Shown one piece after another: positions 26,474 through 35,234 of a stretch of DNA of 64,000 nt. The stretch lies in the NCBI GenBank assembly GCA_963777165.1, contig CAVZPO010000007.1:141027-205026 (forward strand), in the 5' to 3' direction. The notes under the pieces were generated by a model, which ran no database searches, was not told the origin of the DNA, and saw nothing but the letters and a program-made list of their open reading frames with translations. Source of the DNA: DYJB01 sp963777165. Lineage in GTDB: Bacteria; Chloroflexota; Anaerolineae; Anaerolineales; E44-bin32. How positions within the stretch are numbered: the stretch's first letter is position 1; the number at the start of each line of letters is the position of its first letter. The position numbers and the translations under genes are program-made.

Positions 26474-27427
26474 CTAGTCCTGCTGTGCCGCCAGCCGATC
26501 CAGCTTTGTGCCGACCTCGCGCCACTGGATCTTGGACAATCCGAGCTTCTGCCGGATGTAGTCCTTGTCCTTTCCGGCGCGCAGATCGCTGAGCGCGGCG
26601 GTCCAGCGGCAGATGTTGAACGATAGGTGCTTCTCCAGCCCGGCGGCGCTGCCGATGTCCTCGAGCAGGTACTCGAGGCGGCGGGGCGAATAGGGGAAGA
26701 CGCGATCACGCGGCGCGTACTGTGCAACGTACTCTTGAAAGGCGGTCACCCACGACTGGCTCAACGGCAAGCGCCGCTCACGGTAGCGCTTGCGCACATC
26801 CGGGTAGCGCACGAACAGGATCGGACCGCCCGCGGCGCCCAGGTCGATGTGATGCAGGTAGAGCGCCAGGCATTCCGACTTCTTGATCCCGGTCAGCAGA
26901 AGCAGGCTGAGCAGCGTGTAGGGTCGGGCATCCGGTTTGGGGCCGCGGCGACTGGACTCGGCGCTGTGCAGGGCGGCATCCATCTCGTCCGGGGTTAGGA
27001 CGTCGGAGAGCGGGCTGAGCACGCTCTGCTGCGCGACATTGGCGGCCGGGTCTTCGGAGAGGATGCCGGCTTCCGCCAGCCAGCGGAAGAACGACTTGAT
27101 CGACGTCACGCGCCGGGCGTAGGTCTTGGGGGAACACGGGACGCCGCGCCGGTGCAGCATCCACTCGAGGAAGTTCTTGAGGTCATGCGTGCCGATGGCG
27201 TTGAGTGCGATACCCGAGCCGAGGAACTTGCCCAGCAGGCGCAGGTCGCCGGCGAAGGCCTTGACCGTGTGGGGCGAACGGCCCTCTTTCTGGAGTGCCT
27301 CCTCCCAGGTGCGCAGCGCAGCGCTGAGCGAGGCATCGGCGCGGAGGCGGGCGCCGCGGTTGGACGGAGTGGCCTCGTCGGCGTTCGTTCGAGTGAAGAG
27401 CGGTAGTTCTTCTTTAGCGCCCGGCAT
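26474..27427 (-). CDS. tyrosine recombinase-like protein lacking catalytic residues
   Basis: 317 residues with the XerC/D-type layout: a SAM-like N-terminal core-binding domain (LRTWEEALQKEGRSPHTVKA) and a C-terminal integrase-like domain. The active site is degenerate. The first Arg of TGLR-x-SE is Lys182 in TGIKKSE; the HxxR box reads NICR; the following His is Trp; and where the nucleophilic Tyr should be (after KLGLSKIQW) there is no Tyr. It is therefore probably unable to cut DNA, and may bind DNA as a structural or regulatory protein. Start chosen at ATG 27427 (GGGGAG just upstream); ATG 27463 is possible. There are no attachment sites or phage genes around it. Confidence 0.8.
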   Translation of the reverse strand: MPGAKEELPLFTRTNADEATPSNRGARLRADASLSAALRTWEEALQKEGRSPHTVKAFAGDLRLLGKFLGSGIALNAIGTHDLKNFLEWMLHRRGVPCSPKTYARRVTSIKSFFRWLAEAGILSEDPAANVAQQSVLSPLSDVLTPDEMDAALHSAESSRRGPKPDARPYTLLSLLLLTGIKKSECLALYLHHIDLGAAGGPILFVRYPDVRKRYRERRLPLSQSWVTAFQEYVAQYAPRDRVFPYSPRRLEYLLEDIGSAAGLEKHLSFNICRWTAALSDLRAGKDKDYIRQKLGLSKIQWREVGTKLDRLAAQQD

Positions 27428-27519
27428 TCGCTCCCCAGGTTGAGGGAATCCGGGCGTGAGCATAGACACGAGCGGCGGAAATGTCAACACACTCGGACCG
27501 AGGCGCCGGGCGGGCAGGG

Positions 27520-27551
27520 GGAGAACACAGCGGCCGCCCGAAGGCGGCCGC
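27520..27551 (-). terminator. terminator-like hairpin after the LCP gene
   Basis: 9-bp perfect stem (27530-27538 with 27543-27551) with a CGAA loop, followed on the minus strand by CTGTGTTCTC. It lies 24 bases past the inferred true stop of the LCP gene. Confidence 0.5.
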
Positions 27552-27574
27552 AGGAGCATGTGCAGATGCTTCGG

Positions 27575-28635
27575 TCAGCCTGAAGGTGCGAACGCCGCCT
27601 GCAGCATGGCCAGGATGGCGTCACGATCTGGGAGCAGGACGCTTGCGCCCGAATAGGGCACGATCCACGAGGTCGTGATGGACGAGTTCGAACTCGGTGA
27701 AGCGACAGGCGGCTGCGATCGGCGGCCAGCGTCGTCGCCATCGGGACGAGCGGCAGCAGGTCATTGAGCTCCAGATCGGTCTTGACCAGCGTGCGGAACT
27801 GTTCGTAGAGCTCCGGCACCCGCGCCAGACCATCCAGGCTCAGTACCCGGTCGAAGAGGGCCAGCAGCACTTCCTGCTCGCGCCGCAGCCGGTCGTAGTC
27901 GCTGGAGGCCTTGCGCATTCGCACGTAGCACAGCGCCTCGAAGCCGCCCATGTGATAGACGCCGGGCCCGAAGGACCACCACCGCCGGCCGCACTCATCG
28001 TTCAAATAGCCGGTCGACGTGACGTCGATTCCGCCCAGCGAATCGACCACGCGCTGGAACCCGGAGAAGTCGATGCGCATCACGTGGTCGATCGGGATGC
28101 CGAAGTTGTACAGGATCGTCTGGGCCAGCATGTCGAATCCGCCGTGCACATCGGCGACGTTGATTCGGTCGACGCGCCAGCCCGGGATATAGACGTAGAG
28201 GTCCCGCGGGATCGCCACGATGCGCGCCCGCCCCGCGGACGGGTCGAGCGAGACGATCAGGATCGTGTCCGTCCGCCAGCCCCCGTCATTGGGACGGATA
28301 TCCGACCCCAGGAGGGCGAGGTTGACCGTGCCCTTGCCCATGGGCAAGAGGGGCATGGGCGGAGCGATCTCGATCGCCGAAGGCTCAGCCGGACCCGGGT
28401 AGGAGCCCCATGGGTTGATCGGAGCGGGAGTGGCTGTCGGGCCGGGCGTGGCCGTCGCGGTCGGGACGGGGGTCTCGGTAGGCAGAAGCGGCAGGAACGC
28501 TGTCGGCGTCGCCGGCGCGTTTGGATCTGCGGTGACGAGCGGAAGGCCCGGTCCGAGGAGAGTCCCAGCCAGGCCAGAACATGCGCTCAGGCCGGCGGCC
28601 AAGGCCAGGATCAGGGCAGTTGTGAAGCGCTTCAT
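27575..28635 (-). CDS. LytR-CpsA-Psr (LCP) family lipoprotein (frameshifted near its end)
   Basis: LCP proteins transfer wall polymers from a lipid carrier to peptidoglycan. The ATG at 28635 follows GGAGG and gives a signal peptide with AGLSAC; a Pro/Thr linker follows. The LCP domain (about residues 100-300) has LALLGSDIRPND, RTDTILIVSLDP, the Arg-Asp motif AIPRDLYVYIPG, RINVADVHGG and VDSLGGIDV. Near 27690-27712 and again near 27665 the frame changes; joining the three frames gives TEFELVHHD, then VPYSGASVLLPDRDAIL and a stop at 27577-27575, a normal LCP ending. Uninterrupted reading instead gives a Cys/Arg-rich nonsense tail to 27484. Relevant to wall polymer attachment. Confidence 0.85.
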
Positions 28636-28676
28636 GGTCCTCCGCTCGGTGCAAGTTCCACACCAGGCCATCCATC

Positions 28677-29024
28677 ATAACGGCTTTCGCCGGGCCCGGG
28701 TTCCCGGAATTCGGGGGACGGAGAGGGGCGAGATAGCCCCCATCAGGGGCCTGTGGCTGCGGGGTGTGGGCGCCGAGGTCGTTCCCCTTGCAAACCGCTG
28801 ATGTTTCCCTGGCTCATCAAATCTCAGCGGGGATCGGCGTCCGCGCCCAGCCCGCACCGCTTGTGGAGCTCGCTTTCGGACAACGGCGGGACCTCCTCGT
28901 GACCCGCGCGCCGGGGATAGGCCAGGTGCCCGTAGTTCACGCGAACGCGAGGATCTCGGCAGTTTGCCGGCGCGGTTTCGTGACTTCGGGCGCGATTCGT
29001 CCGGGTCCCGCCGATGGCACGGCA
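28677..29024 (+). other. noncoding stretch
   Basis: About 350 bases in which I find no gene, tRNA or strong terminator. Open frames present are Arg/Pro-rich and look like shadow frames. TATGAT on the minus strand at 28676-28671 could be the -10 of the LCP gene. Confidence 0.35.
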
Positions 29025-29934
29025 CTACGCGGCCGGAGGGGACGCACGTTCGCAGTCTCTCGAGAAGCAGATGACGGTATCCGTGACGGCGAATCCCTCA
29101 GAACGATACAGGTGGAGTGCCCGGTCATTCTCGGCGTTCAGGGAGAGGAAGACAGGCTGCAGGCCCCGCCAGGCAGCAAAGCACACCGCGTGCCTCAGAA
29201 GAAGGCGCCCCAGACCCCGGCGCCGGTGGTCCCTGGCGACGCTCAGGGCGGAGATGTCGGCTGCATTTCGGTCTTCATACTCGCGCATCACGCATACGGT
29301 CCCGACCGGCGTGTCTCCGTGCAGGAGCAGCGCGATGCCGTCCTCCAAATAGGTCTCGTCTGTGAACCAGTCGCGCAGGCCATCGGCAGGCATCGGAAGA
29401 TGCCCGGCCAGGTTCTCGAAGTTGGCATTGATAGCGATGGCGAACTGCGGAAAGAATCGCTCGTCCAACCGGTCGAACCGGGCGAAGGGCGTAGCCCTGG
29501 GGCACGGTCAGTCCCTCCGGGTTCGCCTGGCTTCGCATCATGACGTAGGAATAGCGTTCGACCGAGAAGCCGAGCTGGCGAACCGCTTCCATCGCGGCCA
29601 CTCGGGATTCGGGGAGGAACAGATAAACGCTTTGCAGGCCATCGAAGTGGTGGTGGATGGCGGCAAAAAGCATCGAGTAGGTTTGGACCGAGGGATCGGT
29701 CGAGTGGAAGATCGAGAATCGGCTCCGGCCGGCCTGCAGGTAGCGGGGCGTGCGCATCAAGGATGCGGCGCCGATCACGACGTCGTCACGGAGCAGGAGG
29801 TAGCCGGGGTGCTCCGGAGAGGGCTCAAAGCCGGGTCCGGGCAAGTAGGAGTCGTCGTGTTCCGACCCGTGCTCGGCGGCGTAGTGGATGAACCGAGTCC
29901 GGTTGTTCGTGTCAACTGCTTCTACGCGGAGCAT
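29025..29934 (-). CDS. two-domain GNAT N-acetyltransferase (frameshifted)
   Basis: Read across one frameshift near 29484 this is a protein of about 300 residues with two GNAT-like halves. The N-terminal half (LRVEAVDTNNRTRFIHY to MMRSQANPEGL) contains the strand pair YLLLRDDVVIGAASLM. The C-terminal half has the acetyl-CoA motif DHRRRGLGRLLLRHA and ends LYRSEGFAVTDT, which are strong GNAT features. Removing one base in the CCGGG run joins YALRP to FDRLDERFFPQFA smoothly. The ATG at 29934 is the most plausible start. Double-GNAT proteins commonly keep only one active half; here the C-terminal half looks functional. Substrate unknown. Confidence 0.78.
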
Positions 29935-30051
29935 GAGCGCCTCAAGGTCTGAGGGATGGCGCCGCGGGGAGGAGGTCCGCATCCCGGCAACCTGCGGTCG
30001 CGAACCCCATCAGGCTGAGAGTACAGGTCTCTCGGCGAGGAGCCGCGCGGA

Positions 30052-32259
30052 TCAAGGAGCTGCAGCCGCGGGCCGCTCTTCGGTTTCCACCGCCTGGCGC
30101 AGCGCGGGGAGTGCTCCCGCAAGCGGCAGGAGCACGCTGAGCGTCGAGCCCTCGCCGGGTTCGGACTCAACCCATACGCGCCCGCTCAGTTCCTCGCACA
30201 GCGCGCGGACCAGGGACAGGCCCACGCCGCTCTCCCCCAGGCCGGAGATCAGCGAGCTCTCGGCCCGGTACAGCGGCTCGAACACACGTCCCAGATCGAT
30301 CGAGGAGACCCCTTCGCCCTTGTCCTTCACGGAGAGGAGCAGGAAGCCGGTCGGTTCCGCGTCCAGAACCCTGGCGATCACGCCAATCTCGGCGCCGTCG
30401 GGTGACGCCCCGGCGGCATTCGAAAGCAGGTGCACCAGAATCTGCACCAGTGCCCCTTGCTCGCCCATCACCGCCGGCACCTCGTCGGGGAAATCGAGCC
30501 GCAGCCCGAGGTCCTTCTCGCGCAGCGTGTTTCCGATGTGCGTCACTGCCTCCTCGATGCAGTGCAGCAGATCGATCGGCGCCGGAGTCAGCGTCATCTC
30601 GCCCATCTCCATCGCCGTAACCTGCACCAGATCGCTCAGCAGCATGCGCATCCGGTCGATGGCGGTGCGGATGCGTTCGATGAACTGCCGCTGCGTGGCG
30701 CCTAGGCGCCCGACCGCGTCGCCCAGCAGCAGTTCGGTATAGCCCAGGATCGAGGACAACGGCTGGCGAAGTTCCTGGGCCAGGGAGGTGATGGCGTCGG
30801 CATCCGGCGCCATCTCGCCGCCGCGGCCCCCGGCACCGCCGCCGATCGACGCAAGCTGGGCGCGCGTGTCGGCCAGCTCCTGCAGTGCGAGCTGAAGCTC
30901 GCCGGCCAGCTGATCGATGTCCGGGAGTGGCCCGCCCTCGGAGTCCGTGTCGGCGGTCGAAGTCTGCGGCCGCCAGGGGGGAACGGTTCGCGGCCGCCTG
31001 CGGCGCACGATCGTGTCCTGCTTAGCGAGTGCGTAGTCGGCCGACCGAAGCTTGATGCGCGAGAAGCGCAGCGCCAGGGAGGCAGAAGCGGCCAGGAGCG
31101 CCTGCTGTTCCAGAGGGGACCATGCACGCCGGGCGTACGGGGAAAGCAGCAAGAGCGCACCGTGGAGGTCGCCGCCGGCGTGCATCGGGAGCAGCAGCCC
31201 GGGGCCGATCGCCATGAGGTGGAGCAAGTCGCGCAGGGTCTTGAGATCGATGGGATCCCGATCAGGATCGAGCACCAGGGGTTTTCGCGCGGCCAGCGCG
31301 GCGGCGATCGACGGGCAGCGCTGCGCGTCGATCGACGTACCGGGGATGGCACGCTCCTGGATCAGGTCGAAACCCGTGGCCAGCGTGAAATGCCCGGTGC
31401 TATCCGGGGGCGTAAGAAGGGCGCAGAACTCGATCCGCAGCGTGCGGCCCAGCGCCTCCACCAGCTGCTCGGCCAGGTCGCCAACGTCCTCGGTCACCAG
31501 CAGCCCGGTCAGGTCACCGACGGACGCAACGGACGGGGCAACGTCGCTTGGCAGGCCGGGGAGCAGCGACGACGGCTCGGCGCCGGCCGTCCGACGGGCG
31601 CGCAACAGATCGCGCAGCGCGCCGTAGGCCAAGACGGGGTAGGCCACGAGCTGACCGACGCGCAGGAGATCGCCGGATGCAGCCCCGAACCATCCGAGCC
31701 CCGCGTCCCCTGCGCCCCCGAGCAGGAGTGCCCCGAAGCCGGCGGCGAAGTACGGCCAGGAGACGGGTCGTCGCACAAGCAGGAGAATCAGGACAACAAG
31801 CGAGACGATGGCAACCACCAGGCTGCCACCCGCTCCCCAGCCAAGCGTCAGGTCGGCGCCGTCTCCAAGGGTGATCGCGGTCAGCGTGGCGGTCGTCAGG
31901 GCGACGAGGACGGCGAGCAAGAAGACCACGATGTCCGGGAGGAGACGGCGGCGCGGGAAGACCGACACCCAGCCGAGCAGCAGCGCACCCTCGATCGCCG
32001 CGCCGGCTTCGAGGACGCGCAGGCTTTCATCCGGCACCCGGCCGATTCCCGTGAGCGTCGTGGCCAGTGCCAGGACGGCGTGGGCGAACACCAGCGAGCC
32101 GGCCACGGCCATCCAGCGCCCGCCGACGCGCTCCGAAGCCGCGCGTCGGATGGTCAGCGCCAGTGCGGCGAACAGCCCGAGGACCAGGGCAAGCGCGATG
32201 TGGAAGGGAGCCCCTGCGAGGGGCGAGGCGAGAAGGGGAAGGACCTTCGCAGGTGGCAT
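30052..32259 (-). CDS. membrane histidine-kinase-like protein with Gln at the phospho-acceptor site
   Basis: 735-residue sensor protein. Residues 1-215 form about six or seven transmembrane helices; a GAF-like domain follows (about 255-420, DLAEQLVEALGRTLRIEFCA); then a linker with a helical stretch, a HisKA-like dimerisation helix and an HATPase domain. The H box, normally SHELRTPL, reads AQELRQPLSS, so the phospho-acceptor His is Gln495. The ATPase boxes remain: LLSNAAGAS (N box), DKGEGV (G1) and GESGVGLSLV (G2). It may bind ATP but cannot autophosphorylate at the usual site. No response regulator gene is adjacent. Not obviously an assembly error, as the frame and flanks are intact. Confidence 0.85.
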   Translation of the reverse strand: MPPAKVLPLLASPLAGAPFHIALALVLGLFAALALTIRRAASERVGGRWMAVAGSLVFAHAVLALATTLTGIGRVPDESLRVLEAGAAIEGALLLGWVSVFPRRRLLPDIVVFLLAVLVALTTATLTAITLGDGADLTLGWGAGGSLVVAIVSLVVLILLLVRRPVSWPYFAAGFGALLLGGAGDAGLGWFGAASGDLLRVGQLVAYPVLAYGALRDLLRARRTAGAEPSSLLPGLPSDVAPSVASVGDLTGLLVTEDVGDLAEQLVEALGRTLRIEFCALLTPPDSTGHFTLATGFDLIQERAIPGTSIDAQRCPSIAAALAARKPLVLDPDRDPIDLKTLRDLLHLMAIGPGLLLPMHAGGDLHGALLLLSPYARRAWSPLEQQALLAASASLALRFSRIKLRSADYALAKQDTIVRRRRPRTVPPWRPQTSTADTDSEGGPLPDIDQLAGELQLALQELADTRAQLASIGGGAGGRGGEMAPDADAITSLAQELRQPLSSILGYTELLLGDAVGRLGATQRQFIERIRTAIDRMRMLLSDLVQVTAMEMGEMTLTPAPIDLLHCIEEAVTHIGNTLREKDLGLRLDFPDEVPAVMGEQGALVQILVHLLSNAAGASPDGAEIGVIARVLDAEPTGFLLLSVKDKGEGVSSIDLGRVFEPLYRAESSLISGLGESGVGLSLVRALCEELSGRVWVESEPGEGSTLSVLLPLAGALPALRQAVETEERPAAAAP

Positions 32260-32287
32260 GACGCTCGCTGTGAGGGCAGGCGCGAGG

Positions 32288-32293
32288 ATTATA
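32288..32293 (-). promoter_or_regulatory. -10 element of the kinase-like gene
   Basis: A perfect TATAAT on the minus strand, 28 bases before the start codon; predicted leader about 22 bases. No good -35 at 16-18 bases. Confidence 0.45.
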
Positions 32294-32380
32294 GCATCGG
32301 GCCCTCAACGCCGATCCTGCACTGCGCGAACGGCGCCACACCCGCGCCGGGCGAAAAGAACCATTCGGCGCGCCGGCCGG

Positions 32381-33409
32381 TCAGGCGGTCGGTTGGACGG
32401 AGCCGGGGGCCGAAGGCTGCTGGCCGATCCAACGCATGGCGATCATCCCGTACAGCAGCGTGAGCCAGAGCGTGATGCCGCGGTAGGCCAGGGTGATGAT
32501 CGTCGCCGCCGCCAACGGCACGCGCAGCGTCGTCAGTGCCAGCGTCATGGCGCCCTCGACGAACCCGATCCCGGACGGGGTGGGAGAGACAATCAGAAAC
32601 AGGTAGCCGATGGCGTAGCCGGCCACGAGCGTGCCAACTGTGAAGGCCTGCCCGAAAGCCATGAAGACCATGAAGAGGATAGAGATCAGCAGCGCCTGTT
32701 TGCTGAGTGCCAGGGCGGCCGGGAGCAGAATGGCGCCGCGCGGGGCCTGGCGTGCGATGCCCAGCCCTTCGGCGGCCTCGTTGGCGAAGGCACGCGCGGC
32801 GTCCTCGGAGAGATAGTTCCCGCGCCGCAAAGGCCGGAGGACTCGGTTGACCATACGCGCCATCCGGGCAAGCACACGCCCGAGCTGGTCGCCGGAACGC
32901 ATCCCCAGCCAAAGAAGGAAAGCGAAGACCGAGGCGATCGCAAGCAGGACGGCCGAGGCTGTAATCTCGCCAGCTCCGAGCCGATCGCGCCGGATCAACA
33001 CCGTCAGCCCCAGACCGAGGACGATGATGAAGGCGAGGTAGTCGTACAGGATCGAGAGCGCCACGGCCGAGGTGACCCGGCCGGTGGGTTTGCCGCGCGC
33101 CCGGCAGTCGGTCAGAAAGACGGCGATGCCGCTCACGCCGGCCGCTGGGGCGATGACGTTGACGAAGTTGGCGCCCAGGGCGAGGAGCAGCAGACGCTCG
33201 ATCGACTCTTCGATCCCAAGCAACCGGTAGCAGGCACGGAAGCTTGCCGCCACGTTGACCAGCCAGACGAACTGCAGTGCGACCGCCAGCACCATCCACT
33301 TCATGTCGCCGCGTTGCAGCGTCAGGGCGACTTGCTCGACCTCGGTGAAACGCGTGAGCAGGAAGTAGACCGCCAGCAGGAAGAGGACTGCAATCAGGAA
33401 CTTGCGCAT
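32381..33409 (-). CDS. UPF0104 / lysylphosphatidylglycerol synthase-TM flippase-like membrane protein
   Basis: 342-residue membrane protein with about eight helices, of the family related to the transmembrane half of MprF (PF03706). Characteristic spots: NFVNVIAPAAGVSG after helix 2, with its Pro-Ala-Ala-Gly motif, and the late segment SPTPSGIGFVEGAMTL with Pro-x-Gly-x-Gly-x-x-Glu. Members move lipids or lipid-linked sugars across membranes, or flip amino-acylated phospholipids; no synthase domain is attached here. The ATG is one base after the fabD stop, so it is probably expressed with rpmF-fabD. Confidence 0.83.
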   Translation of the reverse strand: MRKFLIAVLFLLAVYFLLTRFTEVEQVALTLQRGDMKWMVLAVALQFVWLVNVAASFRACYRLLGIEESIERLLLLALGANFVNVIAPAAGVSGIAVFLTDCRARGKPTGRVTSAVALSILYDYLAFIIVLGLGLTVLIRRDRLGAGEITASAVLLAIASVFAFLLWLGMRSGDQLGRVLARMARMVNRVLRPLRRGNYLSEDAARAFANEAAEGLGIARQAPRGAILLPAALALSKQALLISILFMVFMAFGQAFTVGTLVAGYAIGYLFLIVSPTPSGIGFVEGAMTLALTTLRVPLAAATIITLAYRGITLWLTLLYGMIAMRWIGQQPSAPGSVQPTA

Positions 33410-33410
33410 C

Positions 33411-34358
33411 CTAGGCCAACAAGGAGGCGAAGCTATCCGGGGCGTCGAGCGCCATGGTCAGCGCCGCCCGGTCGATCCGGCGGATCAGGCCGCAGAGCAC
33501 ATTGCCGGCTCCAAACTCGACGAAGGTGGTCACACCCGCGGCGCGCATGGCCTGGATCGACTCGGTCCAGCGTACACGCGAGGTCAGCTGAGCCTCCAGG
33601 TCGCGGCGGATGGCATCGGCGGTCTCCAGCGGCGCGGCCTGGACATTGCCGATGATCGGCAGGCAAGGGTCCGAAAGCCCGGCCGCGGCGAGCGCCCGCG
33701 TCAGACGATCCTGCGCCGGCTGCATCAGCGGTGAATGGGCGCCGATGCTCACCGCCAGTCGCACGGCCTTCTTGGCGCCGGCGGCTGTCAGCAGCTCGAC
33801 GGCGCGGTCGAGCGCCGCGCCGTCGCCGGAGATCACCACCTGGCCCGGGCAGTTGTCATTGGCGACCTGGACGATGGCCCCCGCCTCGAGGGCGGCCTGG
33901 GCGCAAATGTCGGCCACCGTCTGCACCTCGAGGCCGAGGATGGCCGCCATGCCGCCCGGATGCTGAAGGCCGGCGGCCTGCATGGCGCGGCCGCGTTCGA
34001 GGACCAGCGCCAGCGCCTGGTCGAATTCGAGCGCCTCGGCGGCCACCAGCGCGCTGAATTCGCCCATGGAGTGGCCGGCGACCAGCGCCGGTCGGGCTCC
34101 GGGCAAGTGCCGCTCCAGGACTCGCAGCGCGGCGATTGAATGCACCAGGAGCGCCGGCTGCGTGTTGACGGTGTCATTCAGGGTTTCGGCCGGGCCTTCC
34201 CAGCACAACGTGCTGAGCGGGAACCCCAACAGCTGATCTGCCCGGGCGAACACTTCCGCCGCCGCGGGCTCCGCCTGTGCCAAGGCTTTGCCCATGCCGA
34301 CGAATTGCGAACCCTGGCCGGGAAAGACGAAGGCGGTTGTGCGGGGATCGATGGGCAT
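33411..34358 (-). CDS. fabD: malonyl-CoA:ACP transacylase
   Basis: Loads malonate onto acyl carrier protein for fatty-acid synthesis. 315 residues from ATG 34358. Signature motifs: FVFPGQGSQFVGMG at the N-terminus, the nucleophile Ser97 in GHSMGE, QVANDNCPGQVVISG, and the His of GAHSPLMQPA. It follows rpmF after an intrinsic terminator whose T-run ends close to the fabD start, so fabD is read from readthrough or from an unseen promoter. No clear ribosome-binding site is present; TTG 34367 is a possible alternative start. Confidence 0.95.
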   Translation of the reverse strand: MPIDPRTTAFVFPGQGSQFVGMGKALAQAEPAAAEVFARADQLLGFPLSTLCWEGPAETLNDTVNTQPALLVHSIAALRVLERHLPGARPALVAGHSMGEFSALVAAEALEFDQALALVLERGRAMQAAGLQHPGGMAAILGLEVQTVADICAQAALEAGAIVQVANDNCPGQVVISGDGAALDRAVELLTAAGAKKAVRLAVSIGAHSPLMQPAQDRLTRALAAAGLSDPCLPIIGNVQAAPLETADAIRRDLEAQLTSRVRWTESIQAMRAAGVTTFVEFGAGNVLCGLIRRIDRAALTMALDAPDSFASLLA

Positions 34359-34361
34359 CTG

Positions 34362-34392
34362 AATCAAAGGGGCCGTGCATCAGCACGGCCCC
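34362..34392 (-). terminator. intrinsic terminator between rpmF and fabD
   Basis: Perfect 10-bp stem (34369-34378 with 34383-34392) with a 4-base loop, followed on the minus strand by TTTGATTC. It lies immediately before the fabD start codon, so partial readthrough would set the fabD level. Confidence 0.75.
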
Positions 34393-34399
34393 GTCGCGA

Positions 34400-34585
34400 T
34401 CAGTCTTTCTTGATCTCGACGACTTCGCGGCCGGCGTAGTGGCCGCAACTGGGGCACATGTGATGCGCCTGGTGCCGCTCTCCGCAGTTGGTGCAGGTGA
34501 CCAGCTCACGGGCGTCCAGCGCGTCATGGGCCCGCCGGCGGTCGCGCCGCCCCTTGGAGTGCTTGCGCTTCGGAAGCGGGGGCAT
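34400..34585 (-). CDS. rpmF: 50S ribosomal protein L32
   Basis: 61-residue basic ribosomal protein beginning PPLPKRKHSKGRRDRRRAHD, which is standard L32. It keeps the zinc ribbon: CTNC near residue 31 and CPSC near 44, so this is the zinc-binding (C+) form. It has its own promoter and a hairpin in the leader. Linkage of rpmF to fatty-acid genes is common in bacteria. Confidence 0.95.
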   Translation of the reverse strand: MPPLPKRKHSKGRRDRRRAHDALDARELVTCTNCGERHQAHHMCPSCGHYAGREVVEIKKD

Positions 34586-34615
34586 CGATTGACTCCTTCG
34601 TTCTGCTCACGGAAG

Positions 34616-34636
34616 CGCCTGCCCCTGGGGCAGGCG
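34616..34636 (-). promoter_or_regulatory. rpmF leader hairpin
   Basis: Inverted repeat of 10 bases (34616-34625 with 34627-34636) with a single central base; in RNA this would fold with a small loop. It sits in the rpmF 5' leader, 30 bases before the ATG, and is not followed by T's. Candidate for autoregulation or mRNA stability. Confidence 0.45.
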
Positions 34637-34644
34637 TAAAAGGG

Positions 34645-34673
34645 ATTATAGCAGTCCGGGGGAGAGGCGTCAA
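34645..34673 (-). promoter_or_regulatory. strong sigma70-type promoter of rpmF
   Basis: TTGACG (34673-34668), 17 bases, then a consensus TATAAT (34650-34645) on the minus strand. Predicted leader about 53 bases. Confidence 0.8.
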
Positions 34674-34733
34674 GGCAGCAGGTCGATGACCGACATCCGA
34701 GGTCCCAGGGATTTCGGACGTCGGTCGGAGGGT

Positions 34734-34739
34734 TATAAT
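34734..34739 (+). promoter_or_regulatory. -10 element of moaC, predicted leaderless
   Basis: Consensus TATAAT whose last base is seven bases before the A of the moaC ATG, so the transcript should begin at or next to the start codon. The -35 region is poor. Confidence 0.6.
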
Positions 34740-34745
34740 CCGCGC

Positions 34746-35231
34746 ATGTCTGGCGATGAACTCTCCCACCTGGACTCCAGCGGGCGGGCCCGTATGGTCG
34801 ACGTGAGCAGCAAGCCGGAAACCGAGCGCTGGGCGGTGGCGCGCGGCCACGTCCTGCTGGCGCCCGAGACGCTTCGGCTGGCGCGCGCCGGCGACCTGAA
34901 GAAGGGCGACCTGCGCGCCGTGGCCGAGCTGGCAGGCGTGATGGCCGCCAAGCGCACCGCCGAACTGATCCCGCTGTGCCATCCGCTCCCGCTGACCCAG
35001 GTGCAGGTGGACGTCGCCTTCGACGATGTGCTGCCGGGCGTCAGGGTGACTGCCACCGTCCGCACGACCGGGCGCACCGGGGTGGAGATGGAGGCGATGA
35101 CGGCGGTGACCGTCGCCGCACTGACCGTCTACGACATGGTCAAAGGCATCGACCGCCGGGCGCGCATCACCGACGTGAGGTTGCTCGAGAAGCACGGCGG
35201 GCGCAGCGGCGATTTGGTGCTCGAACCCTGA
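34746..35231 (+). CDS. moaC: cyclic pyranopterin monophosphate synthase MoaC
   Basis: Second enzyme of molybdenum cofactor synthesis, acting after MoaA (not seen here). 161 residues with the hallmark motifs LIPLCHPLPLTQV (about residues 76-88), MTAVTVAALTVYDMVKGID and the final EKHGGRSGD. The start at ATG 34746 is favoured over an in-frame ATG at 34686 because protein similarity begins at SHLDSSGRARMVDVS and because a TATAAT overlaps the longer reading. First gene of moaC - moaDE fusion - threonine-synthase-like gene. Confidence 0.95.
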   Translation: MSGDELSHLDSSGRARMVDVSSKPETERWAVARGHVLLAPETLRLARAGDLKKGDLRAVAELAGVMAAKRTAELIPLCHPLPLTQVQVDVAFDDVLPGVRVTATVRTTGRTGVEMEAMTAVTVAALTVYDMVKGIDRRARITDVRLLEKHGGRSGDLVLEP

Positions 35232-35234
35232 TCG

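Noticed and set aside
26474..27559. Integrated phage or genomic island signalled by an integrase
   Set aside because: The recombinase is catalytically degenerate, there are no direct repeats at a tRNA, no phage genes, and base composition does not change.
31808..33655. Long plus-strand frame opposite the kinase-like and flippase genes
   Set aside because: Composition is Arg/Gly/Asp-rich with no recognisable motif; the minus-strand genes have clear membrane and domain structure.
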